From: Cydia pomonella
Lineage: Eukaryota > Arthropoda > Insecta > Lepidoptera > Tortricidae
Length of the DNA stretch: 64,000 bases
Assembly (NCBI RefSeq): GCF_033807575.1
Contig: NC_084711.1
Location: forward strand, 5,022,001-5,086,000
Reading direction: 5' to 3'
Of this stretch, positions 54,481 through 64,000 are shown piece after piece. A model generated the notes under the pieces. The model had not been told where the DNA came from and ran no database searches. It saw nothing but the letters and a program-made list of their open reading frames with translations. The translations under genes and the position numbers were made by a program. Position 1 is the stretch's first letter; every line of letters begins with the position of its first letter.

Positions 54481-56450
54481 TTATGTACAGTTTCATACAC
54501 TGTTCTATTCCCATTTTAAATGTGTCCATACCTACGTTATGTGTGGCAGAAGCGATGGCGTTCGTCCGGAGCCGGTCGCGTCCGCGAGGAGCCGACCGGC
54601 TTGCGGGGCTCAAACGTGAAATGCGCGCCGACTCCGTCCACCCCTTCGGTGGGAATCGTACTTAATGCCCTGTTGGTACGATTTACAACGGACGAGTAGG
54701 TACTTAACATTGAAATATGGTATTTTGGAATGTTAGTGCTATTTCTTTAGTGCAGTACGAGTTATCACAATCTCAGGTCTTCCAGTTATAATCTTCTTAT
54801 GAGCAATCATAAACATGCAGGGTCAGCAGGAACGATCAGTTAATGAGCTTTGATCAATTTTAATTGACTTTACTGCTGTAGCCAAGCCAGTAGCTAGTAT
54901 ACCTTTAGTTCTAAATTTACTGCACTTCAATGCTTCTTAGGCCACCAAACAAAGGAAAATTGGGGGAAATAATTCGTGTATAAGCGAATTTTGGCACAGT
55001 TGTAGATAAAGGTGCCTGAAACATAATGAAAGTACTGATGGATGGGGGTTGGGCTAACGGGTAGAGGGGAAGGTCCCTTTTATTAGTAAATAACTCTTAA
55101 ACGGTGGACTATAGTAAAAAATGTTCTGATACATAAGTAATCTGCATAATGTGGCGTACTGGAAGAGAGGCCTGCTCAGCAGTGTGAGCAGTTGGTGATA
55201 AAAGGCTGATATGATCATGATGATGATAAATCTGTATAAAATTGTTTCCAATAAAAAAGATTATGTACAATTTTTCGCTATTTTATTTTACTTTACTAAC
55301 TTTGTTTATGTACTGTTGGTATATCTTATAAAATAAAATAATCTACTGAATTTACCTCGTATGTGTTAGCTATATACAACACTCCTAAGTAAATAACAAC
55401 TAGTAACGCAACGATAACGCAACATTGATTAAGCATCCGTACGGCGTGAAATTCGGCCTAGGTAATGTCAGGACATTGCAAGAACATACATATATAGCAG
55501 GGTCATTCGGAAGAGCCTTGCACTACCGTTTTACTTGTTCCGACATTCGGGTTGGAAATGGTATCCTTTAATTCAAACTAATTGTAATATAATTGCGCAT
55601 TAGGGTATTAGATCTTCATCACAACTTGTTTTTCATACTTAGAGCAAGTTTTCACTTGTAGGTACCTACGTCGTCGTAAATTCTCATACATGCTTATCTT
55701 CATGTAGTTTTTTCATATTAGCATTAAGTTATTTCACGCTCGTATTAATTTTAAATGCCTAAATTATCGTTTTTATTTATTATTTTATTGACTGATCAAC
55801 GATTGACTCTAGTCTCATTGGTGGAAAGCGACAACAGAGCCTAAGATGTAGCCACTGATTCATTCAATTGGTTTTTATGAGCTTACGCGCGCGTTACTTT
55901 TCCCTACGTTTTATACGAGGTTACACGTTCGCGTATGTTCGTATAAAACGCTAGTCTGAAACTGCCCTATGTGAATAGGCGCAATAGGTGACGATAGTTT
56001 ATAACATGTTTTTTTTTAAATATTATTAATTGTTATTTTTAAATGAGAAGACTTGTTTTGTTTAGTTTTTAAGTTAATGTTGTGTGCCCTTACAGGGTGT
56101 CACGGTCTGACTTGTATTTTTATTGTATAACATCTTGATTTACTATGAACATGACTTTACAACGAATAAATGATATGATATGATAGGTTTCGGTCATATT
56201 AGTTTGCATCAGTCCAAATTGAAACAAGTGACTTTCAAAAATATTTTTTTGCTACACACTTTTATTGCCGACTATACTTTCTGTCCTTTTAATGTCTATC
56301 AAGTATTTCTCGAGATAAGTGAGAATCTCTCAAAAGCACAATCGCGTTTCTGTCAAGTGGATGATGCCATGTGTAAATTTAACGTTCCCTTGCTTTCCGA
56401 CTCGCACTTGCCCGAATTTATCAATTGGGTGATTGCAGTATTAGATTGTA
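54481..56450. other. Intergenic; one non-LTR tail recognised
   Basis: At about 55145-55230 the sequence tggcgtactggaagagaggc, ctgctcagcagtgtgagcag, gatatgatcatgatgatgat is a lepidopteran LINE 3' tail with a TGA-rich end. A GC-rich block at 54550-54660 has a 60-codon ORF I cannot assign. Confidence 0.4.
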
Positions 56451-56507
56451 AAAATGTTCGACATCTTGCGCATTCAGCAGCAGTTTGCGGAGCGGCGCAC
56501 ACGCAGC

Positions 56508-59500
56508 ATGGCGCACGATTTGAACGGCAAAGTCGCGCTTGTGACGGGCGCCGCTAACGGCGTGGGCGCGGGGATGGTGAGGCTGCTGCTGGCTGAAGGA
56601 GCGAAGGTAGGTAGTGTGAGGAGACCATTGCTAATGGGGTCCTCGGATTACAAGGCCTATCCAGACATCTGATTGACCTTCCACACTGCAAAATTTAATC
56701 AACAATTTTAAAGTGGTGAAAGTTGAGCGCTCGAAAATGAAAAACCATCAACCAACCAAACCTCAAACCATTTGACATTTTTGCACCCGCTCCTCCTGAT
56801 TTACTGATTTGATCGGACAAAATCTTAAAATCAAATCAAGTGGGATCGGCGAGCTGAATTCATGATGGTGTCCACACTAACATAAATACTTAGTAGTTCG
56901 CCCCGAACTGAGAACTCGCGATTCGCCAAAAATTATATAGAGCGATTGAATTTGTTGCACCTACTTAGTCGGAACCGGATCGGAAACCATGCGTGCGCAA
57001 AGGGCCATGAAGGTTTACATAAAACTTATTATCTAGGACAAGTCTGTGTTTATTGCAAGGTCTATGGAGCCCTTAACTGATAGATTTTAGTCACCATAGA
57101 GATTAAATTAAATTGTATCTGAGCAAAGAGAATTTGAAATTGAGATGGATTGTCAAAGTAAACTTTGTAGCCACAGTAAATTTACTGCCATCTTTCGACA
57201 TATGATTAAAACTTTTGAACGATAAAGATAAGATAAAAATATTTTATTATTCAAGTAGGCATATTACAATGCGCTTATGAACGTCAAATAAAGCTACATT
57301 GGCTCTTAAGATTTAAATCCCCTCTCAATTGGAGGAGGGTATTCCAATATAGACCGCCAAGAAACTAGGCGGGACACATCTTTTCAAAACATTACATCTT
57401 ATAGTTAACACGCATTAAATAAGAAAAAAATACAATTTAGATTACTATAGAAACCATGCAATTACATACAGAACGCTATTTGATTTTGATCCTTATTCTT
57501 TCACTGATATGTGTTAAATTTGATAAATATCAAAAAGTGGCGCCTTCTACTAGAGCATAGGCCAAAAGTGACAATACACCTCAAATTGTCAAATGCCAAA
57601 TATCTACATTAGCATTTCCCAAACTATGGGTCACGACCCATTGGAGGGCCGCGAGCAAATATTGAGTGAGCCCTGAAAAATAAGACGACGTTCCGACCGA
57701 TCGAGCTATCTGAGCGTTATCAAACTTTATGCCCCCTTTTTAAGGCAGCCAAGAGGTGGGTCCCGAATTCAATAGTTTTTGTTAGATGGGTCGGAGCCTC
57801 GGAGCCCAGGGACCAACTTTGGGAACCACTGACCTACATTATAGGATGTTCCAACTTTGTACTTAATTTTTATCTTTCTATTTAAAGTGGTTTTAAAAAC
57901 AATATTATAAATCTGTAAACCCAGCTAAAAGTGCTCGGTTTACACATTTATAATATTATTTTGATACCAAACTCGACCTTACTTTCTTGCAAATAAAATC
58001 ACCAGAATAGCAAAGAACCCCCATAAATAGCTTTTTAGCCGTCTTGGCTCCATAACCCCTTGAACGAGCCTGTTCATAATATAATGAAAAACATATAATG
58101 CCCTCAACTACACGATACCCAATTTTATTTAAATTGGAAGTTTTTGCGTAACAACACTATCCTCTGATAGCTTAATTAAAAAACACGAAATGCCGGACGT
58201 GAGCGTGACCCTAGCCAGTCGTGTGTTCGATTTATCAGTAAATAGTTAATTTAAATACAAGATTGGGCGAAAGAAAACAAACAATATGGTTTAAGATAAA
58301 CACATTCTCAAAACAAATTCGCATTCATAATAGTAGTTTATGTGACCGCGACATAATAAAAGGCATTAAAATACACGAGTGTTTTAATGCTTAATTACTT
58401 ATGTACAGTTACATACACTATTTTATCTACACACATATACACTACACACTTTTTATGATAAATTCACTAACTCAAATTACAGGGTATCGTTGCTCTCTTG
58501 GCGGAACTCGCGGATATGTGGTGGCGTCACCGAAATATTTTTATTAAAACTTTCTTCACGCATGTCACGCATTCGTAGTTTTTTTTAATTCAGAGACAAA
58601 CTAGAGTCGGGGGCCTATTTCTGTATCATTCGATACAAACTAATATGCGAGATATGTCAAAATTGTATGCAATTGACATTTCATTTCGAACAAAAAGGCA
58701 TCTCGACTGATATTAGAATAGAGGTCAAATGGAATTGCTTTTTTTTACAGGGATGTTCCAAATTTGAAATCATAACCAAATCGATTTTGATGTAGTTATG
58801 AAGCAATTTATCGTAATGTGTAACAAAACAGTTTATCATAATGTTGGCCATTATTTACGGATTTTGAAGGCATCATAGAGGGTTTATGATATGACATGAT
58901 ATGATATGTGTGTAGATAAAAATATAAAGTAGGTCTCACTAATACACAACCCACACAGCATCTTACTCGTACCTACTTGTAATAATGCCATATGGACTGC
59001 GATTGATAATCAGAATGAGGCTGATTCTAGGTTTAAATACTTTAAATGCCGCGTCGAAATATTTATTATCTTTCGCATTACTGTAGATAGCGTCATTGTG
59101 AAGTTGTTTCACGTTTTTTTACTAAGGTTAAAATTGGTTGAAAAACCAATAAAAATATAGTTGCGGAAAATTGAAGTAGGTATGCGGTCGCATTTTAAAT
59201 CCAATAGGATTATATAGATAGACTTGACCTGCAAGGCTCGGCTGACCTGCTCAGTTTCATTGGTGGATAGGGAGACTTTCCATAACGTATCTATGCTATT
59301 ATGAATTTCACTACTTACGAGTATTAAGCGATATACCGCCTGCGGGGAGTAACCGCATCGCATGCTGTATGTCGACTGAGTTATCGACCAATGAAACTGA
59401 TCTTTGAGTTAGGTAATTCTTAGGTACCTAATGAAATAATAAATAAAATAAATACGTTATATACTTAAAAATTAGCAAAATTTTCGCATTTATTATCGGT

Positions 59501-62366
59501 TGGTTATTTCCTAAGCGCATTTTACCATGACTTGTATTTTTTTATTTGTCAAATGGGCTAATATGTATGGCAGGATTTTATCTTAGGGGTAATTCACCTT
59601 ACAGCATGATGACTTACTTTCTAAGGCTCAAGTTACATAACAATACCTTGTATTTTGCTAAATGTAATCTCATTTAAAATTGAATAATACTTCGCAGCAC
59701 GTCGCCATTCTGGACATCGATGAGACCAGGGGAACTGCGTTCCAAAACGAGTTAAACGCTGAATATGGCGCCCATAAGAGCAAGTTCTACCAGTGCGACG
59801 TCACGAACGACGATCAGCTGTTCGCAGCGTTCCAGTCCGTCGTAGCGGGCCACGGGGGCCTCGACCTGGTAGTCAACAATGCTGGTATCATGAACGATGG
59901 CCCGCACGTGTATAAGAAAGAAATTTCGATTAACGTGGTAAGTCGCTCGTTGTGGGTAAACCAAAGCATGTTCCACTACGGAGGCTCATTTAGTTAAAAT
60001 GTAATCCCACTAAAAATATTTAATGTAAAATTGTCGGCAAAGACTCACTAGCTTTTACTGTAAAAAAGTTATCGGATCTCAGCAAAAGCCAAGCCCCTAA
60101 ACCCTGGCTTTACTAACCGAAAGAGGTACACATTGGTTTAAAAATATGGCTTGGCCATAGATTTATTAGGGGATGGAGGGTTAAAGTTTTTCTGATCTTT
60201 GTATAGCCCTATAAATCAATTCATAGCAAATATTAGCATTCTAGGACATCGAAGTGTTCTAGGTTCACTAGTTCTATATACAGAACTGCACCCTCTTTTA
60301 TATTGTCTGCTAGTTACCATTACTAAAATATATATATAATATATACTCCTATATCCACTTCCAGACTGCTCTGATCACGAGCACCTTGAAAGCCCTAGAG
60401 CTGATGCGCACAGACGAAGGCGGTAAAGGAGGCACCGTCATAAACATAGCTTCTGTCGCCGGCCTTTGCCAGTTTTCCGTCATGCCCATCTACTGGGCCA
60501 CCAAGGCGGCCGTTATCCAGTTCAGCAACTGTATCGGTGTATGTATTTTGTTTACGTATCTGTACTATGTAAGTAACTGTAAAGGTTACATTATGCTGTC
60601 GATCCGGTCCCTCTTAGACAGGCCGAGGGTGCGCGGTGCACAGGCGTAGGGACTCGCGTCCCGCACTTATGTGACGAAACCATACACTTTTAAGGAACAA
60701 CGGAATGAGCAAGTAGGTGAGTAAGATATAGAATTCCAGATGCTGAATGCTGATGCTGCATTTAGAAAAGCCTTTTGCAACTCTTCCAACGAAGTCACGA
60801 TAGTCAGAAGCGAGACCAGTGAGAGACATTCTCATCTCATCTATTTTGCTTTCCCTTTATCTACTCTTTTTCGTTTGTGATTTTCTTGGTCCATCTTATT
60901 TTTCCATTATCCGATAATACTCTTAAGACTGCCAAGACTAGTTTTATATGTATTTTTGACACCTACATAATAACAATTTCAGAAAGAGGACTACTACGAG
61001 AAGACTGGCGTCCGCGTCCTGGCGATTTGTTTTGGAGCCACCGACACCAGTCTCATCAGCGGTCAGAAGCTGGGTTCACTCGACAAGAACATGGCTGGCG
61101 AAAACATCTCTAGCTTCATTTACGAATCCCATGTACAACGGTACGTACCTTAAGCACTATATTTACCGCAGCACTAAGTGGCGGCCAAGCTCAGATGACA
61201 ATGGTTGATAGAATACACCAATCCAAACTTAAATAATGTGTGTGTGTGTGTGTGCTTTTGGTAGCGTCTGTCATCCATATACATTTCAATGTAGGATTGT
61301 CAACATGGCTAGGCCCCCAGGTACCTTTCACTCGTAATACTACCTGCACTACTGTTGCGAGTGCCGCTCCATAAGGCCGCGCAAGTGCAAAAAAGATACC
61401 AATGATTTACGACTTGACTGGCCACTTAGTTTTCGATAAGTATATATAGCGCAATCGGAATATAACAAACCTCGAAATTTCTGGAACAGTCCTGAAATTT
61501 GGTAGGTGAGTAAATCAAAGGCCCCTTTTTCATGTCCACGCCATTTGGGGACCTCGAGGAATCGCAGCCATCCTGGAGAAATCTGTATTTTACTCTAAAT
61601 CTACGTTATCTAGGAAAACATACAACATTAAAGCTTATTAAATTCTACACAAAAAAGTCCTAGACATCATTGCGAAAAAATACATCTTGTTATAGAAAAT
61701 ACTTGCTGAATCTAGGTTTAGTGCTTATTTATACACTTCCAAGGGACATTCTCTTAATAGGAAACCCGGAAGAATATGAATTCGACTTTTGTCTAAACAT
61801 TTGTACATGATCTATCCCAATCACACACACACACACATTTTACTCGACTGCGACTTCACCAGAAAGTAGGGTTATGGGTTTAAGTACTGATGATTCAGAA
61901 CACCGTGTAGCTTAGGATACAGGCCGGATTTTTTAAACTGGCATATCGGTAGATTCTCTTGCCCTTCACAAACTGCGTACACTTGTTTTATTAAAGAAAA
62001 ATCAGTACAGCCGCCTTGAGAGGACGCCGAATATTAAATAATATTTTTTCTTCTAGCGCCTAACAGTGTCAACTAGTGGTATGGCTATAGTCCCGCACAG
62101 TATGTACATTTGTTTTAGCGAAACCATTTACTTTATGTCCTCACTAATTGGCCCTCGTATCGTATGATATGACGCTTACTGAAAGCGGCACCGTTTATTG
62201 AATTTGCCCATCTGTTTACAGGATGGAATCAGCAGCCCAGAGTGTGATCGATGCGTACAAGAAAGGCTCTAGTGGAAGCACCTGGATTGCTACTCGGGAC
62301 CTCCCCGCGATGGACATTACTGACAACGTTAATAGGGCCTATGAGATCTTGGGCGAACATATTTGA
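56508..62366 (+). CDS. Short-chain dehydrogenase (15-hydroxyprostaglandin-dehydrogenase-like), complete, 5 exons
   Basis: A cytosolic NAD-dependent oxidoreductase of classical SDR type. Exons: (56454 or) 56508-56606, 59698-59937, 60365-60538, 60983-61140, 62222-62366; phases agree. Starting at 56508 (MAHDLNGKVALVTGAANGVG) gives 271 aa, the usual family length; an in-frame Met at 56454 would add 18 residues. Motifs: cofactor loop TGAANGVGAG, Asp at the end of strand 2 (AILDIDET), favouring NAD over NADP, NNAGIM, the catalytic Ser in INIASVAGL, and Tyr/Lys in YWATKAAVI, then TGVRVLAICFGATDTSL. In insects this family oxidises alcohols, fatty acids or eicosanoids; the substrate is not evident. 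The 3.1-kb first intron holds repeats. AATAAA lies at 62540-62545. Confidence 0.93.
57122..57590. repeat. Dispersed repeat, copy 1, split by an insertion at about 57221-57470
   Basis: gattgtcaaagtaaactttg ... catatgattaaaacttttgaacg, then about 250 bp of other sequence beginning ataaagataagataaaaata, then gaacgctatttgattttgat and aaaaagtggcgccttctact. The copy at 62693-62990 is continuous across this site. gaacg is repeated on both sides of the insert. Confidence 0.6.
57611..57832. mobile_element. Non-autonomous hAT-like element
   Basis: Ends agcatttcccaaactatggg and caactttgggaaccactga are inverted complements, flanked by tctacatt and cctacatt (7 of 8 match). In the first intron of the dehydrogenase. 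Confidence 0.6.
58366..58440. mobile_element. Internally deleted MITE (ggcattaaaatacacgag family), copy 3
   Basis: aggcattaaaatacacgagtgttttaatgct: both terminal arms meet directly without the central palindrome seen in the other copies; the same gtacagttacatacactatt flank as copy 2 follows. Confidence 0.5.
58441..59697. other. Rest of the first dehydrogenase intron
   Basis: No exon recognised; a repeat-like stretch near 58541-58620 (tttcttcacgcatgtcacgc) has a relative at 63195-63265. Confidence 0.4.
61237..61254 (+). repeat. (TG)n microsatellite
   Basis: Nine TG dinucleotides in the fourth dehydrogenase intron; an (AC)n run lies in the same intron near 61824. Confidence 0.7.
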
Positions 62367-62539
62367 CCGCATGTACAGCGAGCTGCAAAATTGTATGAAC
62401 ATATTATGAATGGAATTCATTCATAAAGTTAGGCAACTAAATTAAGTGTGGATTATAATTATAAATCCTATTTAGTCAAATTAAGTATCAAAATCGTGAA
62501 GGCTGAAAGTGACACACGGAGGTTACAGTTAATTATGTA

Positions 62540-62545
62540 AATAAA
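62540..62545 (+). terminator. Polyadenylation signal of the dehydrogenase
   Basis: AATAAA 174 bp after the stop codon. Confidence 0.55.
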
Positions 62546-62692
62546 TAGTTTTAGTTATTCGGTAAATTACATTAATTATTTAATTTTAAGATGTTTCAGC
62601 ATTATATTGCCCTCTAATTGTTTTTATCATTTGCGTGTAAAACGAAGGTGTTCTTTGGTAACTAAAAAAACTGTACCTAATACCAAAGAGAA

Positions 62693-62990
62693 TTTGAAAT
62701 AGAGGTAAATTGTCAAAGAAAACATTGTAGCCGATGTAAATTTACTGGCATCTATCGAAACATGATTAAAACTTTTAGAACGCCATTTGACTTTGATCTT
62801 TATCCTTTCACTGATATGTATTTAAAATGAAATAAAACCTTTATTTCAGGCAACTAGTGGCCTATAAATAAATACCTTAAAACTAACACACACATTATAA
62901 AAATATATTTTAAAACTAATCACTTCATATCACATTATGGAAAATTGTTAAATATGAAAAAGTGGTGCCGTCTAATAGATCAAAGGCCAA
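62693..62990. repeat. Dispersed repeat, copy 2, with its own insertion at 62826-62945
   Basis: gaggtaaattgtcaaagaaa ... aacttttagaacgccatttg, continuous where copy 1 is interrupted. It is itself interrupted by the short repeat also seen at 49563-49690. Confidence 0.6.
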
Positions 62991-63544
62991 AGGTATGGCG
63001 GCATCGTTAGAACGAAATGTAGCTCGCTCATAATACAATGATTAGTCAAGCAGTAAGTAATTAATCGCTCATTTTACACGAAAGTGTTGCGATGCGATAG
63101 TCAGTTTCTAAAGAACAACACAAACAGCGACATGATAAAAGAGTAAAGTAAGTGACATAAAATAATAAACTGAACGTCAAACGGTGGTAAATAAAGACTT
63201 TTTTCACGCGTGTCACTCAACCAGCATAGTTTTCTTTTTATTCGGTGACAAATTAAGTCTCACAATCAGCCCCAACTTGGCCCCAACTGTTATATCGCTC
63301 TTACATTTCTAATAAAACCTCATCTCAACTGATACTTCCTTTATATTTCAGAGATGTTCGAAATTACGATGTTATTATGAAGATACGCAAGGTGCTGTAT
63401 ATGTTCCCCAGAGACAATCGCAACGAAGAAGATCAGACCCCTTATTACTTATTATACAACGCCACGATAATAAACCTTTATTGTTTTCGATATTTCCCTA
63501 AATTTAGCATGACTTGCGTTGTCGCAAAACAAAAATCATTCTAA

Positions 63545-63690
63545 GCGGTCAGGCCGCGTAGCCAACATGCCAATCGCTTCTGCTCCGTAGGGAATAAAAC
63601 GCAACTGTCACTGTCGCACTAATATGGAAGAGTGATAGAGAGACACAAAGCGTTTCGTTGTCGTAGCGCAAGCGATTTTCACTTGTGCTA
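63545..63690. repeat. Single diverged unit of the 104-108-bp family
   Basis: gtagccaacatgccaatcgc, gtcgcactaatatgg and gatagagagacacaaagcgt, tttcgttgtcgtagcgcaag correspond, inverted in part, to the units of the array at 30190-30640. The rest of 62991-64000 shows no gene. Confidence 0.5.
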
Positions 63691-64000
63691 GGTCGGCAGA
63701 TGTATTATATTGTATCATATTATAGGCCGATTTGACGTGTTTGCCGTTTTCATATCAAAAAGTTTTCGGAATTTGATTAGCATATGATGAGATGACAAAC
63801 CCCATATAACAAAATACAACAACAAAATAGATAATGGTTTCCATGTAATAAATCAAGACTTATAATTATCATATTAATACTAATTATCATATTTATAATC
63901 TTTAAATAGATACGGAGTTAGGGTGATTTCGAATTAGTAACTAGCTAACTAACTTTTAACACGTTCAGTGCCAGAGCTACGCGCTACGAGCTACGAGTGA

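Overview
The window is insect nuclear DNA, most probably from a moth or butterfly. It is AT-rich and carries short spliced exons with GT-AG introns, a seven-helix insect odorant receptor, a NOX4-like (arthropod Nox4-art type) NADPH oxidase, and a very dense load of small repeats of kinds familiar from Lepidoptera (foldback MITEs, tRNA-derived SINEs, non-LTR tails, Helitron-like copies). There are no bacterial operons and no CRISPR.

Layout. 1-1400: an Ala/Pro-rich exon on + and a possible terminal exon. 2050-8810 (-): a complete 10-exon Donson / humpty dumpty replication gene encoding 568 aa, with several MITEs in its introns. 9037-14132 (-): an apparently intact DIRS-type tyrosine-recombinase retrotransposon (gag, RT-RNase H, YR, inverted terminal repeats and internal complementary region), ending only 226 bp upstream of the Donson start codon. 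14133-37030: about 23 kb without a recognised host gene. It holds LINE and mariner wrecks, SINEs, two Helitron-like copies with a tRNA-like segment, a 99-bp tandem array, outward-facing promoter-like modules with 130-bp-spaced boxes, a 105-bp array, a 2.3-kb giant palindrome built of 120-bp units, and young hAT-like elements in one complete solo copy and one head-to-tail cluster.

37036-50872 (+): eight exons coding for the C-terminal 428 residues of a NOX4-like oxidase; the exons for its first membrane helices were not found. 51161-52860 (+): a complete 5-exon odorant receptor (376 aa), starting 288 bp after the oxidase stop codon. 56454/56508-62366 (+): a complete 5-exon short-chain dehydrogenase of 15-hydroxyprostaglandin-dehydrogenase type (271 or 289 aa). 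The remainder is intronic or intergenic sequence with repeats.

The host genes look functionally unrelated (replication, redox, smell, lipid or alcohol oxidation). The notable biology is transposon-driven: an intact DIRS at a replication-gene promoter, a hAT copy abutting a splice acceptor, and a palindrome able to form a long RNA hairpin. All exon borders were read by eye from splice signals and reading phase; no alignment or search was run.
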